Made by a program: the position numbers and the translations under genes
Notes under the pieces: generated by a model
The model's database searches: none
Told to the model about the DNA's origin: nothing
Seen by the model: the letters and a program-made list of their open reading frames with translations, nothing else
Shown: positions 21,501-35,377 of the stretch, piece after piece
Position numbering within the stretch: the first letter of the stretch is position 1
Layout: each line of letters begins with the position of its first letter
Assembly: GCF_030936135.1 (NCBI RefSeq)
Contig: NC_082637.1
Span: 10,057,001 to 10,121,000, forward strand
Length of the DNA: 64,000 bases
Reading direction: 5' to 3'
Origin: Gavia stellata
Lineage: Eukaryota; Chordata; Aves; Gaviiformes; Gaviidae

Positions 21501-24500
21501 GGTTATAATCCACCTTTGCCTTGTTTAGTGACTTTACGTAGCTATGCAGCATGACCTGGAATAATGTTTTGGGCAACCCTTTGCTTAAGTTCCAGATTCC
21601 CACCCTCAAGGAAGGAGTTGAGCTATTCCATGCACTGGTTACCTCTCATTCCTTGCTGGCAAGGCAAAAGTAGCGCAGGGTCAGTGATGTTAAGTCCTCC
21701 AAAGAGGTCCAGTGATAAAAGCAAGTGTCTGTGCCTCAGCTGCTGTCAGCAAGAAATTGCCAGTTTGACTAAAGTTGCTGGCAGAATCAGTTGTGTTGAG
21801 CTACAGGTATTTGGTTGCACTAGGTGAACTTGATTTTTGGTCCCTGGCTCCTTCAGACTTGGTTTAAGGGTGAAAGGTGGGTAGACCTTGTGTCTAAGAT
21901 GTTGATTGCTCACAGTTGATTCAGTTACTGAGTTTTTTTGAGTGTCAAAGGGAAGATTTTTTTTTTTCAGAATGAAATGCTTCATGTCCTGGTCATAGAT
22001 AGTGCCAGTTGCTTCTTTCTTAGGTCAGCCGGGAAGGACATGGTGTGATAAGACAGGTCTTTAGATCAGATTCCACTGGGCTATGTGGTAGTTCTGAATT
22101 GCTCTGGAAAGGATGGGAATGTGTTTTTCTGGTTTTGCAGGCAGTACCTGAGCAGTAGAGAACCAGATTGTGCTGTAATCTGCAGAACTACGTGTGAGCA
22201 GGTCATCGATGCCACCTTTATGCCATAGGCATCTTCCATTCAGCTGAGAGGGTTCTTTGCTGCAGGAGAACTTCTTCACCTTTCATTTTGGCAGCTGGTA
22301 CTTAAATGGGGACCCCCACAACAAAGGTTATTTATTAAACTGTAATCTGGTGATGATAGGTGCTAGTTGGGATAGATTTCAATGGCTGAGGGTTTGCGTA
22401 GTGAAATTTTCACCATCTCAGTTGATCACTCTCTGTCTGCTTTGGAATCCAGTGTCTTGCTTTCATGCGAGGGCCTTCAGAGCCTGGAGGTTGATAAACC
22501 TCTGCCTAATGCTTTGATCGAGTGATGTTTTCAGGATACTTACAGAACTATTAGAAAGTGTTTCCTAATGGCTTACTCAAAGCTCTGTGTGTTTGGCACA
22601 ATTGCACTGTAGTGTCACAGTTCTTGATTGTTATTAAAAAAGGAAATTCTTCTTATTTTTGTAGTTGATTGGTATTCTTGTGCTGGGAGCCAACCTTTCA
22701 GGGAAGGTGCAAGTTAGAAATTATACAAATAGAAACTTCGTTATTAAACACATAGCACTGCCCAGAAGCATGGTTTGACCAAGTACGCTGTGTCAAGAAG
22801 CATGTTTAATGTGGGGCAAGAGTCAATATTAAAAGCTCCTTCAGAGGTGATTTAGGCTGGGTAGATGAAAATGAATACACCTAACATGAAAGGAAACAAG
22901 AAAAATTAACTGCATTGTTAGAGTTGCTATTTGATAGCTCTTAAGGCAATTTGTTTCGTAAGGTATTTTTGCTACTTGAAGGAGCAAGTCTTGACACATG
23001 AGTTGGAGGGGGGGAAAAAAACCCCAAGCATTATGATTAGTTTTCCCAAGTAATTTGGGGGCTAAATACTTGTCAAGGCATTGTTTTCCTTGCTTTTTGT
23101 AACTCATTAACCGTGTGCTCTTCAGAGTTCGGTATTGTTGGATCTCAGCTTCTTCCAAGTGATTTGTTTTGATTTCAAAGCAATTTGCAATATGTGGGAA
23201 TAATTTTTTTTCAGAGCAGGAAATCGATATGGAACTCACTTACAGATAACTGATGGCAAGAATAAGCACCATGTTTAAAAGTTTGGTACTCTAGGCTACT
23301 TCCCAGAAAGCTTAAAATTAAGCAAATAGAAGTTTCTTAAGCACTTAGAATTATGTAACTGGTAGAACATTTAATTCCACAAAAATATTCCTTGGTGCCA
23401 AGGAAAAAAAATGTGTGGTACTCTCAGAAGAAAAGCTGCCTTCTGCATGCCTCTGCATTGCAAGGTGCTACAGAGCTTCTCTCTGTCTACTTAATCTTCT
23501 GTTTTTATTGCCTTTAGGTATCATTGATGCTAATAAGCAGAGTTTTGATGCGGCAAAGGGGTACGGAACTGTGGGTGAATAGAGCCTGGAGTTGCTTGCT
23601 CTGGGTCTGAAGAGCTCCCGTTCAGAGCAGGCTATCTCCAAGAGCTGCTAAGCTGTCTACAGGCAGGGAGGCAAGAAACTTCTTCTGATGTTGATTCACT
23701 GATCATAAGCACAGTTAGGATCTGCAACTCTCAGGCTTGGGGAATACCTGTTTGACCCTCACTCTGCTGTTGCGTATAGTTTTTTTGGATGGCTGCGTCT
23801 GTGGGCCCCACGGAACCCCCCGGACAACTCACCCAGCCTGTAGCCTGTTTTGGACAGCAGTCTATCCTCAGGAGGGAACGGGCAAGGTAATGATGGTAGC
23901 CAGCTCCCAGTCCTCTCCCTCGGGCTCCTCCAATCCAGGTAGGGTTATTGTGTATGCTAAGAAGCACAGATAGTGATTTCCACCTCTGATACTGCCTGAA
24001 AATAAAGATAGTGTGCAGTTACGTCCTGTTGTATGGCAAGAGGAGAGCTGTAGCACAGCTCATCTCTGCCATAAGAATAAAAATTTAAAGCTCTCCATTT
24101 GGAAAGATTGGGCACTAACTGTTTGCATAATTTTTCCATTGTTTGGCTTTATTTCCATGAGCTTGCACAGAATGATCATTGGATAAAGTAAAATACAACA
24201 TGATTTTTTTTTCTTGGGTAACAATGCAAAGAACTGTGCCTCTTGAAATTTCTTGCCTGTCTGTTCAAGAGATAGTAACTAAAAACATGTAGGTAGCTTT
24301 AGATCTGGTTCATATTTTAGGAATTAGTGGAAGTTTTTGACTCTCCAGTGTTAGAAGGGTGTTCTTTTTTTTTTGTGTAAATCCTTAAGATCTCCAGCAT
24401 TGCAGTGATGTTATGCCAGTGTCTGAGTGTGGGACCACATCTGTAACTTCTCAACAGCTCAAATGTGTTTTTACCTCACTGTTTCTGAAGTCACACTGCC

Positions 24501-26567
24501 TGCTATTTTACATAGTGATATATTCACACTGGGTATCTTTAATAGCACTTTAGGTCTACTGCGTGATGCTCATTTTGCATCTAAAGGGTAGGAAATGCCA
24601 GAAAAAAAATGCTTGCAGAACGTTAACTCTGATCTTCGACATGCAGTTTGGCTGGGTAGTTTATGGCCATCATCAGGTATTCATAGTAATGAATAGTATG
24701 GACTAAATGGTGGGGATTTTATGTTGAACTTAAGTGCAACTGAGTTAAATTTGAAATGGAGCAGAGTTACAGGTGGACTGCAGTGTGGATGGACTAGAGG
24801 TTATGTGACTTGCAGTATAGCGGCTCCTCTTATAGTTTGGGCTTCACATGATCAGATGTGTGCATACACATATGCATGTGCACAAAATTAGCTTGCTATT
24901 TCCACGGTGCTGCTTCAGTTTTAAAACCTTAGAGTTTTATCCAGCATTATGAGTAAAAGGAATTGCGGTTAATCTTACTAAGCTTTTGTGGTAGCAACTT
25001 ACTGAGGATGTCTCATCTCACCAGGCCAGTTTAATAGTAATAACTTTGGCATTGTGTACCCTCCTGCGAAGCACTAGTAGCCAAGTGAGCCAAACAGATT
25101 GATTACCTGTCTCCACATTTTCTGAAATATTTAAAATGCATAATATTTGCCCAAAGTAGCCTACAAATAGGAGAAAAAAAATTATAAAGCTACTGAATTG
25201 GAGTACATGTAGGATATCTTGGCATCTTGCTTGACTTGAAGAAATCTGACCTTCAGACTTCCTGGATGTTTGGGTTTTTTAATTGATGCAATCACCTGGA
25301 GAACAAGGGGAATGTAAAGGGCTGTCTTAAGTGGGTGACACTTTCAGATATCATAGTATTTGTGATTAACAAAGAGAAGGCTGCCTGGCAGGCAGGCTGT
25401 GTCTTACTCCTTAAGGTTTTAGTACTAAAAGCATGACATGATGTGTTCCCTTTGGTCTATTTTGTTGTCTTAAAATTATACAAGTAATTTAGAAATTCAG
25501 GGAAGGGACTTTTGCTTGGGAGATGAAACTTAAGTTGATAGCAGTAGGGACATTTTTCCAATAGCTATGTGACTCTTCCCCAAGTTAAGATATGTATCCT
25601 AGTTCAAGTATTTAAAACATGTTTTAATGTTCATTGTAGCAAAATATTTGGAGGTGTTAAGATGCAAAACCCTTTGCCAGAGTATTGGAACAGTGTAAGG
25701 ACCAGTGTTGAGCCAGTTGTGCCACTCGGGTCAATTCTTGTGCGATAGACACTTGTCCATTGTGCAAAAATTCTTGTTTGTAAATTAATCCTTAGACATC
25801 TCTGCAGCTAGAAACCTTTTGCTATCAGACCTAGGCAAAGGCTGAAATAATATTCTCCTTTGCAGCACCCTCTTTGGCTTTATCAAAACAAAAGCCATGT
25901 AATAGAGTAGTTTTGACTTACAATACATTCTGTGAAGACACATTTGTTCTTGCATAAAGTCTGCTCATAAAGCCTCTAATTCATGGACGTAAACTACACT
26001 GGTGTGCAAGTGTTTGCTTATCTTGGCTAGAATAATTGTCTATAGAAGTAGTCACCTTTAGTAAAAGAATGGGCTTCTTACAATGCATTGAAGAAAACTG
26101 AATTTCGTCTCAGTGCTCCCGACTTCTCTTGCAGAATAGTCACCATTCCCACACTTAGTAGCTGAATGCCTTTCAGTGGTGCATTAAGCAGTATAACTTG
26201 AGGTTAACATCTCTTCTGTACCTTTTAAGTGTCTTGTAGCTATTATCTAAATTCCTTCTAATTTGTCATGCATGTGGTAACAAAATGCCCATACCCACAT
26301 GTTTCAGATAGAGTGTGGCACTTATCAGTTAAGGTAGAAAGCAAAGGCCTTGTCTGTTCTTAATGATATTGCCACTTCAGTGGAATCTCTGCCTAACCTC
26401 GATTTTTTTTGTTGTTGTGACCATGTTACTCAAAATGCTAAGCAAAAAGGCATTGAGGCCCAACTTTTGTTGAAAACTTGGTGTTCAGATTCAGTGGATG
26501 ATGGTAATGTTTCTTCTCTTGTATAATTCTGTAAGTGTCAAGTGGCTGTTTCTTGAGACAACCACAG

Positions 26568-27683
26568 TGTGGTGGGTTGATCTTGGCTGGACATCAGGTA
26601 CCCACCAAAGCTGCTCTATCACTCCCCCTCCTCAACTGGACAGGGGAGACAAAATATAACAAAAAGCTCATGGGTCAAGATAAGGACAGGGAGATATCAC
26701 TCACCAACTACTGCCACGGGCAAAACAGGCTTGACTTGGGGAAAAACTAATGTAATTTTATTACCAATCAGATCAGAGTAGGATAATGAGAAGTAAAACC
26801 AAATCTTAAAACACCTTCCCCTCACCCCTCTCTTCTTCCCAGGTTTAACTTCACTCCTGATTTTTTTTTCTACCTCTTCTCCCCCAAGCAGTGCAGGGGG
26901 ATGGTGAATGGGGATTGCAGTCATTGTCACACGTTTTCTCTGCTGCTCTTTCCCCCTCAGGGGGAGGACTCCTCACACTTCCCCTGCTCCAGTGTCGTGT
27001 CCCTCCCACAGGAGACAGTCCTCCATGAACTTCTCCAACACGAGTCCTTCCCATGGGCTGCAGTTCTTCACGAACTGCTCCAGCATGGGTCCTTTCCACT
27101 GGGTGTAGTCCTTCAGGAACAGACTGCTCCAGCATAGGTCACCCACAGGGTCCCAAGCCCTGCCAGCAAACCTATTTCAGCGTGGGCCCCTCTCTCCATG
27201 GGTCCTCAGGTCCTACCAGGAGCCTGCTCCAGGGTGGGCTTCCCATGGGGTCACAGCCTCCTTCAGGCATCCACCTGCTCTGGTGTGGGATCCTCTAGGG
27301 GCTGCAGGTGGATATCTGCTCCACCGTGGACCTCCATGGGCTGCATGGGGACAGCCTGCCTCACCATGGTCTTCACCGCGGGCTGCAGAAGAACCTCTGC
27401 TCCGGTGCCTGGAGCACCTCCTGCCCCTCCTTCTTCACTGACCTTGGAGTCTGCAGGGTTGTTTCTTTCACATCCCTCAGCTGCTGTTTTCTGTTGTGCA
27501 GCAACTTTTTTCCCCTTCTTAAATACATTATCACAGAGGCACTACCACCGTCGCCGATGGGCTCAGCTTTGGCCAGTGGCAGGTCAGTCTTGGAGCCAGC
27601 TGGCATTGGCTCTGTTGGACATTCTAGCAGCTTCTCGAAGTACCCTGCCTGCCACCAAAACCTTGCCACGCAAACCCAGTACA
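26568..27683 (-). mobile_element. Solo LTR of an endogenous retrovirus, antisense to UBE2R2
   Basis: Read on the - strand, the element starts TGTACTGGGTTTGC at 27683 and ends ...CCCACCACA at 26568, the TG...CA termini of a retroviral LTR. A CCAAT box (- strand, about 27605-27609), a TATA-like TATTTAAG (about 27519-27526) and an AATAAA polyadenylation signal (- strand, 26757-26762) occur in the right order for U3-R-U5. Flanking 5-mers are CACAG (26563-26567) and CGCAG (27684-27688). These look like a 5-bp target duplication with one CpG-type change, and five bases fits ERVL-like elements. The sequence resembles an LTR I recall as common in avian genomes, but I cannot name the subfamily. No gag, pol or env sequence is adjacent, so it is a solo LTR. 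Small open frames inside (such as 26851-27135 on -) are not called as genes. Confidence 0.85.
26970..27420. repeat. Degenerate ~45-60 bp tandem modules inside the LTR
   Basis: On the + strand, a module of the form 'ctgctccag-rtggg-(c)t-cc-ayggg-(g)-...cttc' recurs about eight or nine times with drift in length and sequence, for example near 27000, 27075, 27127, 27178, 27228, 27277, 27322 and 27400. It makes up most of the region between the LTR's presumed TATA box and polyadenylation signal. It probably arose by tandem duplication in the ancestral LTR rather than at this locus. Confidence 0.65.
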
Positions 27684-30600
27684 CGCAGTCATGTTTAAAC
27701 AATTCTCTACAAAGGACCTGTTGTCACTTCTTTTTTTGAAAGAACTTCTAAACGAAACTAGGCATTTTATATTGCTGTATGATCTCCATTGGTGCATATA
27801 AAAATGAAAGTTTTGAGACCAACATATGGAATGATTTCCATTCTCAGTGTCTGCCAGAAACCTGAAAGCTTATATACTTCAAAATTTGACTAATATGCTT
27901 TCTGTGAAATTTAACTGATTTTTTTTTTTCCCCTGCCGGTAGCAGTATTTCATTTGTGTGGAAGAAGCCTGGCTGCCTTTGGCCTGAAATACAGCAATAG
28001 TCGCACTACTGGGGGAAGCTGGATAGGTAGGGTAGACTTCACTGAGGCTGTGAACATTGGGGCTTTTACATCTTGGAATCAGCTGGATTATTTTTGAAAA
28101 TTTGTTAATACTGAAGTTTTTGACCCTCGGATGTTTATGGGCAGACTTATCAGGAGTTAAAGACCAGCCTCAGCAGGGTCATTATGGCATGTCACTCTGG
28201 AGTTCTAATTTAAATGGCAATAATAGCTGAGTACATGGTCTTGAACCCAATCATCCATGGCTATTCTCCAGTTGGAAAGAGATCATAGTTGTATTGGCTG
28301 CTACTAAGGAGGGATGGGGTAAGAGGCTGCTGGTCTTGGCCACTTTCTTCTGGATGTTATGGAGTAAGTCTGGCTTGTAGTGCTGTTGGAGGTGATACTC
28401 CGGTTTCACTGATTCAAAGCAACCCGCTTAATGATTTGTCCAAGTTGACCATTGTTAATTTTTGTCCAATTTGCAGGCTTACCCCATACCTACTATGTAT
28501 TTAGTTCACTTTGGTTCATGTCTCTGGTTGTGAGTGATATGCTTATGCTTGGGCTCTTCAACCATTGTCCCTTTTGCCTGCAAGGCACAATTAAGTAATG
28601 TGCTGGCAATCAACAAGAGCTGTGAAAAGCCATGCTGCTTAATGGTAATGTCTATGGAGATCACAGCTGGGCTGGCTGCTGTAGGTATGTGCTGCCTACC
28701 TTAGCCAAGGAGCTGTAGGCGTGCTGTAAGTGGTGGATCAGGTCAGGTTGTGGTAAGGGTTGTTAGTAACCATCTCCAAGCATGGTATTGCCTGTTCCCA
28801 GGCCTCATGGGGGTGCAATGAAATGTCACATGGGGATGTCTTCAGCAATCTTCAGCACATGTACCATACCTGAGATCTTGCCTGCTGTCCAGGTAGGTAG
28901 TGCCACTGTGGGGTCAGCTCTGTGCAATGGTAGAGCTATGGAGGATGGCTCTAGTATGCCTAGACCTGTCCTCGTGATGCTACCGGGCTCCTTCATCTGT
29001 CCTGGGGTTTCTGGGAATCCAAGCCTGTCTCAGGTGTCTCCCTCTTCCTTCATCTCTCTTCCTATACTGGACTGACTGTACTTTGGGACATGACTGAGGG
29101 CTGACGTGAAGGTCACCACATGTGACCTGATGACAGCTCCTGGTGTCTCCGCCTTGTTCTGTTTCATCTTCCCCCCTGCAGTTATCACTTTGAGTAGGTG
29201 GATGACTCCACTGTTCTCTTGGAAATAGGTGGAATTATTTTTGACCTGCCTACTCCTAACCAACACTTCTAAGATGGTTAGTTTCTGCTATTGAAATAAA
29301 AGTAAGCTTTCTGGTGATACTAGGGAGAGCCTGTGAGTTATGCTTCAAACCTAGCACAGCTCTGGATGGAAGTTAGTGGATAGAAAGAATCTCTTGAGGC
29401 GTTGGAAGGCTGCATCAGTTCTGTATCTTTAACTCTTGTATGCACCAATTTATTTGTGATCTCCTACCTGTTTTGTTCAGCAAGCATTAGTTCGTAGCTG
29501 AGGGTATAACTTCTGGGGTTTTTCTTCCTTTCTGTGACTTCTGTACTCTAAAAAGAAGAATAGGTATGGTATGTTTCCTAGAACAAACTCTGTATGAATA
29601 GTGGGTTTTTTGCATTGTTGTAATCTAAACGCTAGTCTATATCTTTTTATTAAAAAAAAAAATTATGAAGGTGGTGTGTTATGGCAGAACAACATGATGA
29701 TGACACTGGGATGGAGGGTCCTTACGCTCGGAAGGGACTTCAGTCTTGTTAGACTACTATGTGATACATAACTTGTGCAACTGTAGTCATGCAGAAAAAC
29801 TGGGGATGACAAAATTTAGGCTGAGCCTAAAGCCTACTATTAACACTTCGTTGGCGTGTTGAATTTGGATCTTAATTTGCAGATTAATAACTGGATGATG
29901 TCAACTTGAAATAAGAGGGTTATGGGAAATCAGCTTCTTTCCAACAAGGCTCTGCATCTGTTGCTGGATGCTCATGTGGTCAACCAAGTACTGCCTCCTG
30001 CTAGGGAGCAGCCAACAAGCTTTCTTCGGTACGTTTAGTTGAGCTTTGTTTGGTAAAACTATTAAATAATGCTGTGTCATATTTACTCTGAATGTGAATT
30101 GCTACGATCTGATGTTAGACTGGGTGAAAGGAATGCACAATCCAGAATTCATCATCTGTTAGGCCCTTTGTGTGGGTGAAGCGTGGCACTTGTCGAGAAT
30201 AGTCTGCGGATGCTACGCAAACAGATGAGAGAGCCAATGCAATGCATTGTTCAAGATCTGTTGGTGAATGTAAGAGGTGCTCGTCTGAAGGACACAGGGC
30301 TAGGATTGGAAGAGTCATGTAGAAGTATGGGGGTGTTGTACAGCTTTGATTTAATGTAAGGTAGGGCCAAAACGTTCTTTGACAACAGTAAGAGGCAGTA
30401 TAATTTAGTGAACAGGATAGGGACTGAAAGTCTTATCTGTAATGAGTTCGTATTCATGATACTGGATAAATTAACATTTTTATATAAAATGCGTATATCT
30501 TATAATAGCATAGTTGACTAAATCTGTAGGTTGAAAGCATTTTGCTTTTTATAAATAGCGCATGTGAGAGCTTTTCTTCCAAAACAAATTCAACTTGTAT

Positions 30601-33600
30601 GTTTACAAGTACAGTATTTAAATTTGGAATAGCTGAAGAAATTGTCAAGTGAATAGCATTCAGGCTGCTTAAGCACAAAAGCAAAAAGATTTTTGGAATA
30701 AGAACTTCTGCTTATTCCTGTTTTTTAAAAATAAAAACCTGAGCAATTTCCTGAAGCGCCCCAGCACAGATCCTGATGTACTGACAAGTCACACTCCTCT
30801 GCACAGACTTTGTCCACGAGGCAGCTGCAGCAATTCTCTAAGAGCAAAAAATAAAGCTGGGGTTGTGTAACTTAACCTGGGGGAGGAGGGGGACATTCCT
30901 GGTGTTGAAGAGAAAGCCATCAAGTCAAGGCCTGGGTATGTAGGCTTGCTGGGGGAGATGTGTGCTATGCAGGCTTCACAAATAATTCTCAGAAAGAGTG
31001 TGTCAGGGAGAATCTGGGTAAACTTCTTGTTGGAGGAGGCAAAGCTATGCCTTGGCTGCCTTGCCATTTGAAATGCCAGAGGGATGTGCACTGATTTCAG
31101 TGCTACCCAGCTTTTTTACCTCCCACCTCTAGGATTTCTTTCTAGTACTGTCCTAATTGCTCCAGCTCCTCTGCTCTTCTACTACAGTCACCCCAGGTCT
31201 TCTCCCCTGTGCTTTGAAGACTAGGTTCAAAATAAAGCCTCTCAGCATAGCGAAACCGGCATGCAGGATTTGATGTCACGCGTGTAAGTGTGAAAAGCTC
31301 ACAGCTCCGTAGCGTGGCCAGGGAAACGGGCTGGTGCGGCCCTTTGTGGAGCCGGTGCATTCGCAGGGCAAGATTTGGTTCTAGTAAGTTAAGACGAGGT
31401 TGAAAGTATATTACTGACATGCCTCCAAGTTCTGTTGTGCTTGTCACCCGAAGTGCAATTACCCAGGCTATGCCACAACACTGAGCTTAAAACACATGGG
31501 CAGAAAGCCAAATTCTACACTTAGCAAGCACTTTAAATAGAACACTACAGCACAACTGACCTGCAGGTATCTTTCCTTTTATAAGGAAAGCTGGTGTTTC
31601 TAACTGCCAAAGGCTGCTTTGCTTTAATTATAAATGCATTGATAAATGCTGTTGTGTAATGCTTATTTGCTAAAATAATGTTTGGTCACAGCTTGATGTG
31701 ATTGCCATGTAGAGTTTGAGTTTCAGGCAGAATATAAAGTCTTTTCCTGCTCTAGTTTTGTTAACCTTGTATTAATAGGTACAGTGAAAGGAATATTCCT
31801 GGCTTTCTCCAATGACAGTGTCAACCATGGCAAACCACCAAGGTTCGCAGTACTAAACCGTTGAGATCATTTTATAGTGTTTAAGTATGTCTGCATTGCA
31901 GCAATGGCACATTCGACCTCTCTCAAGCACAGTAGTGGTCTGGTAGCAACAGCATGATATTTAACACCAGTTGTGAATTGACCCAGCTTATGAGTTGGTT
32001 TTGCAGCCCATGCTTAATCCCACGTTGCCATGGTTAGACTGCAACCAGTATCCGTGCTAATGGATGCAAAGCTAGTACAATTGCAGCTGTAAATCTGTAA
32101 GTCACAGCAGCGAGGGCCATGAAGATGTAAACTTGGGAAGCTGCTCTCATATGGCTTCAAATGCTGACGGTACAAAGGCGGTGGTAGCTTGGGTGGCAGA
32201 ACTTAACCAAACCTGGCTTAACTGTTTCTGTTGGCTTATCCCATATTTTAGAAGATGTAAATTCTGATCAAAGCTCTTGGAAATTGTGCTGCCTTCTTTT
32301 TGGGTCTAACATAGATGGATTGGGGGAAGGGGAGTGCTATGCCAGGTCTTATTCCTTGCTTTTACTGTTGGGGAAACTCCTAGAAACTGTATTCTATCTT
32401 CTGAGGACTTAGCTACTTGCAGAGCTCAGCAGAATTGGCCACCAGGTTTTCTGGCTGCCACAGCAGGAGACTGACAGCTTAAGCCTCACTTAGTTAAAAC
32501 ATGCATATAGCTATGGGGATTATCCACTTACTAATTTCTTTGTGGAAGTTCTGCGATGTTTTTTTAAAAAAGACACATATATGGGTGTGCATTTCAAGGC
32601 CTAGCTGAGTTTGATAAGTATTAAAAGAAATATTGAGTCACTCTCTGCTTCTCTTGGTAACAGAAAACAAAACAGAAGAAGATGTCAGTGAGTTATTGAA
32701 AGCGACAGCATAGGCATGCATAAACCTGGTTTGGATGTATACCTCTGGGATTGCATCTTCCCCTTCATCGCCTCAGTGCCTTGGAATTTAAGCTATCAGA
32801 CTTCCAGCTTTACAGGAAACCTCACTTCTGAGGGTATAATTAAACCAAATCTGTTCGTATGAAAGGAACTTGAGATTCTTAGGACAGAAGATCTCAAAGG
32901 CTACTAAAAGTTTTTTAAAAAAAGAAAAAAACAGATTTCAAAATGACTGTTTCTGGCAGCTGATTTCCTAGAAGTCACGGTGAACGGAAGGGAAGCCCAA
33001 GATAGATGAGCTGAGGTGCTGGTGTTGATGAAGCGGTTGTCTTGGCAACTGCAGTCACTGAAATATCTCTAGGAAAATAGCTAGCAAATGTTAAGATTGA
33101 GAAATGGCGATGGGTTGACAGAAGAACCGGGAGCAATGAGCAACTTGAGGTTTATACAGGGAATTGATTTGACTGCAGTAGGAAGTTGCTGTTTGCAGTG
33201 GTGGGATTCTTGAGTGATGCAACCCTGATGTTCCTTCTCTTGTAATGACAGTGTGTCTGGCTGCCCTCTTGCTGCATGAAGCAAGATCCTTGGGGAGACA
33301 CGCTGACCTTCCAAGGTATATTCATTCCCAAAAAAGTGGCTGATAAATGTGGTGTGAATGCATCTACTACTGGAGCGCTTCAATTTGCAGCCCTGCTGTT
33401 CAATGTAGCCATACAAACATTGCAGCAAAATAAACCCTGCATGCAAGCAGATACAAGAATTGTATTCCACGTCAGAGCTAAACTGCCGAAGCTGCAACTG
33501 TGTCAGGGATCATTTTAGGTCCTTGTAGTGCTTATCATGGTGAGAAATTGAGACATCTTACCATGTGTGTTTTGCTAATCGTGATGGCACATGCTGTTTT

Positions 33601-35333
33601 GCGGTTCTGTAGGTAAAACTGGTAAGTTTTAATCTTTTACTTTCCTTATGGAGCACTTAATTCTCTTTCATGTTGGCATAAAAAACAAACCCCAGAGAAA
33701 GCCCGACTGACTAAAACGAGCAGAGTTTGAGCCAATTGTTTCCTGCTGCCACAAGCATATTTGTAACTGCCAACTATGACAGGTATTTCTACAGGCACTG
33801 AATCTTAAGCAGAACACCAGGTGCTCGGAGAAGTTACAGACAACTAAGTGTACACTTTCTGCCTCTCATCTAATAGCTGGTTTCTGAGCTTCTCTGTGTA
33901 GTGACTTGTGAAAAGCTGTAGTCAAAACCTTCATTCAAATGGAAGTGGAAAACTCATAAGCTGCTACTTGCTGCAAAGGGCAGTAACTGGTGAAAACTGG
34001 TGGTAGGATCAATTGATCCTACACCTTTTTTCCAGGAAGAATCCTACCCTACAGATACAGGAGCACTGGTAGTGGTCAGGATACTAGTTGGATTTGATAT
34101 TTCCGTAATGCAAATCCAGTTTGGCGCTCTGTTTATTTAATTCAAAGCTTCAATCATTTGACCAGCTATTTCTGCTTAGCCATGTGTTTTAGCATAGGCA
34201 AAATCTTAACTTTCTCTACTAGCAGTGTAAGCCAGTGTTACAATTAATAGTTGATTGGACTTCTGAAGCCTTGCCAAATTAGAGGGAAGTTTTCTTTGGC
34301 GAGTGACATCAGCTTCTGCGGTACTGAAATTAAAGTAAAAAATTGCAGTCCCTGCTGTAACGCAGATACTGATGGTAGGTTTTTTATTCGTGAGTAGCTT
34401 TTGCTGTAGGAGCAATGGCAAACATATCTATTTAGGTTTTTCCCCTGTTCTGGCATATAAGCTTTTAACCAGTCTCACCTCTCCCTCTGACCCTTCAAGG
34501 TGTTCTTGCACTGAAAGTGCTAGTCTCGATATAGGGCTTCAGACTTCTTAAGCCTTCTGAAACTTCATCTGGCACTGATCAACAGATTAAGGTTCACAAA
34601 CCACCTCTGGAAGTACAGTGGTACATTTTCCAAATATTTTCTATCATGGACAAAGAATGTTTAATCAAAAACATAAGGGAATATGGGTTGAAACCTGGAT
34701 CACCTGATGTAAACTCTTCGAATTCTGTATGTATAGTGGGCTGTTCTGCTGTTTGGATCTGCTATTCTTTTTATCTGTCTACTTTCACTGTTTTAACAGC
34801 TAAAAGTTCCAAAAAGGCCTGGTACAATCAAAACCACCCTCTTGTCAAAATGAAGCTTGATATAGGGAGCTTTTTAAACTAGGTACATGAGTAGTCTGGA
34901 TTTTCTGAAGAGAGCATATGGTAGCTGACACTTCAGCTGGAGATGACTTGGTAATTATAGCTCCTTTGTCTGAATCCCTCTGCCATTTCATGGGGCTAAT
35001 GGCAAATTAAGCTGTTCTTTGTAGATGCAAGGAAGGTAGGCTGCTAAAAAAATACTTGGTTTCTGCACATCTTTAATTACTCTATCAGACTTGCACTGGG
35101 CCAAGAGCTAGGAGTCCAAGGTGTGAGGTCAAAGTGGTTAAACTCTTCTAAAATGAGCGACTAGTCCTCACACCAGTGACAAACCTTCTTCTGAATGGAG
35201 AAGGATCTTGATTCTCTGGTTGATCTGTTTTAGGACAGGACAAGGCAAGCCTGTTGTTAGAGACCTTTGGTTTTTTTCTCTAGCTTCAGGTAGTAGCTGG
35301 TTACTGAAATCAGCAAAGAATTGCTTACTTAGG

Positions 35334-35377
35334 TGTTTCATTGTGATGGTCTGGTTGTTTCATTGTGATGATCTGGC
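35334..35377. repeat. 22-bp unit, two copies
   Basis: Copies at 35334-35355 and 35356-35377 share tgtttcattgtgatg-tctgg, with differences limited to one or two positions. This is a small tandem duplication within intron 1. Confidence 0.85.

Noticed and set aside
26851..27135. 94-codon antisense frame with repeated Glu/Gly/Arg-rich modules
   Set aside because: It lies wholly in the LTR and is explained by its tandem modules. Translation is not supported by anything seen.
33081..33497. 138-codon antisense frame in intron 1
   Set aside because: No domain, not splice-bounded, no sign of a retrocopy such as an adjacent poly(A) or target duplication.
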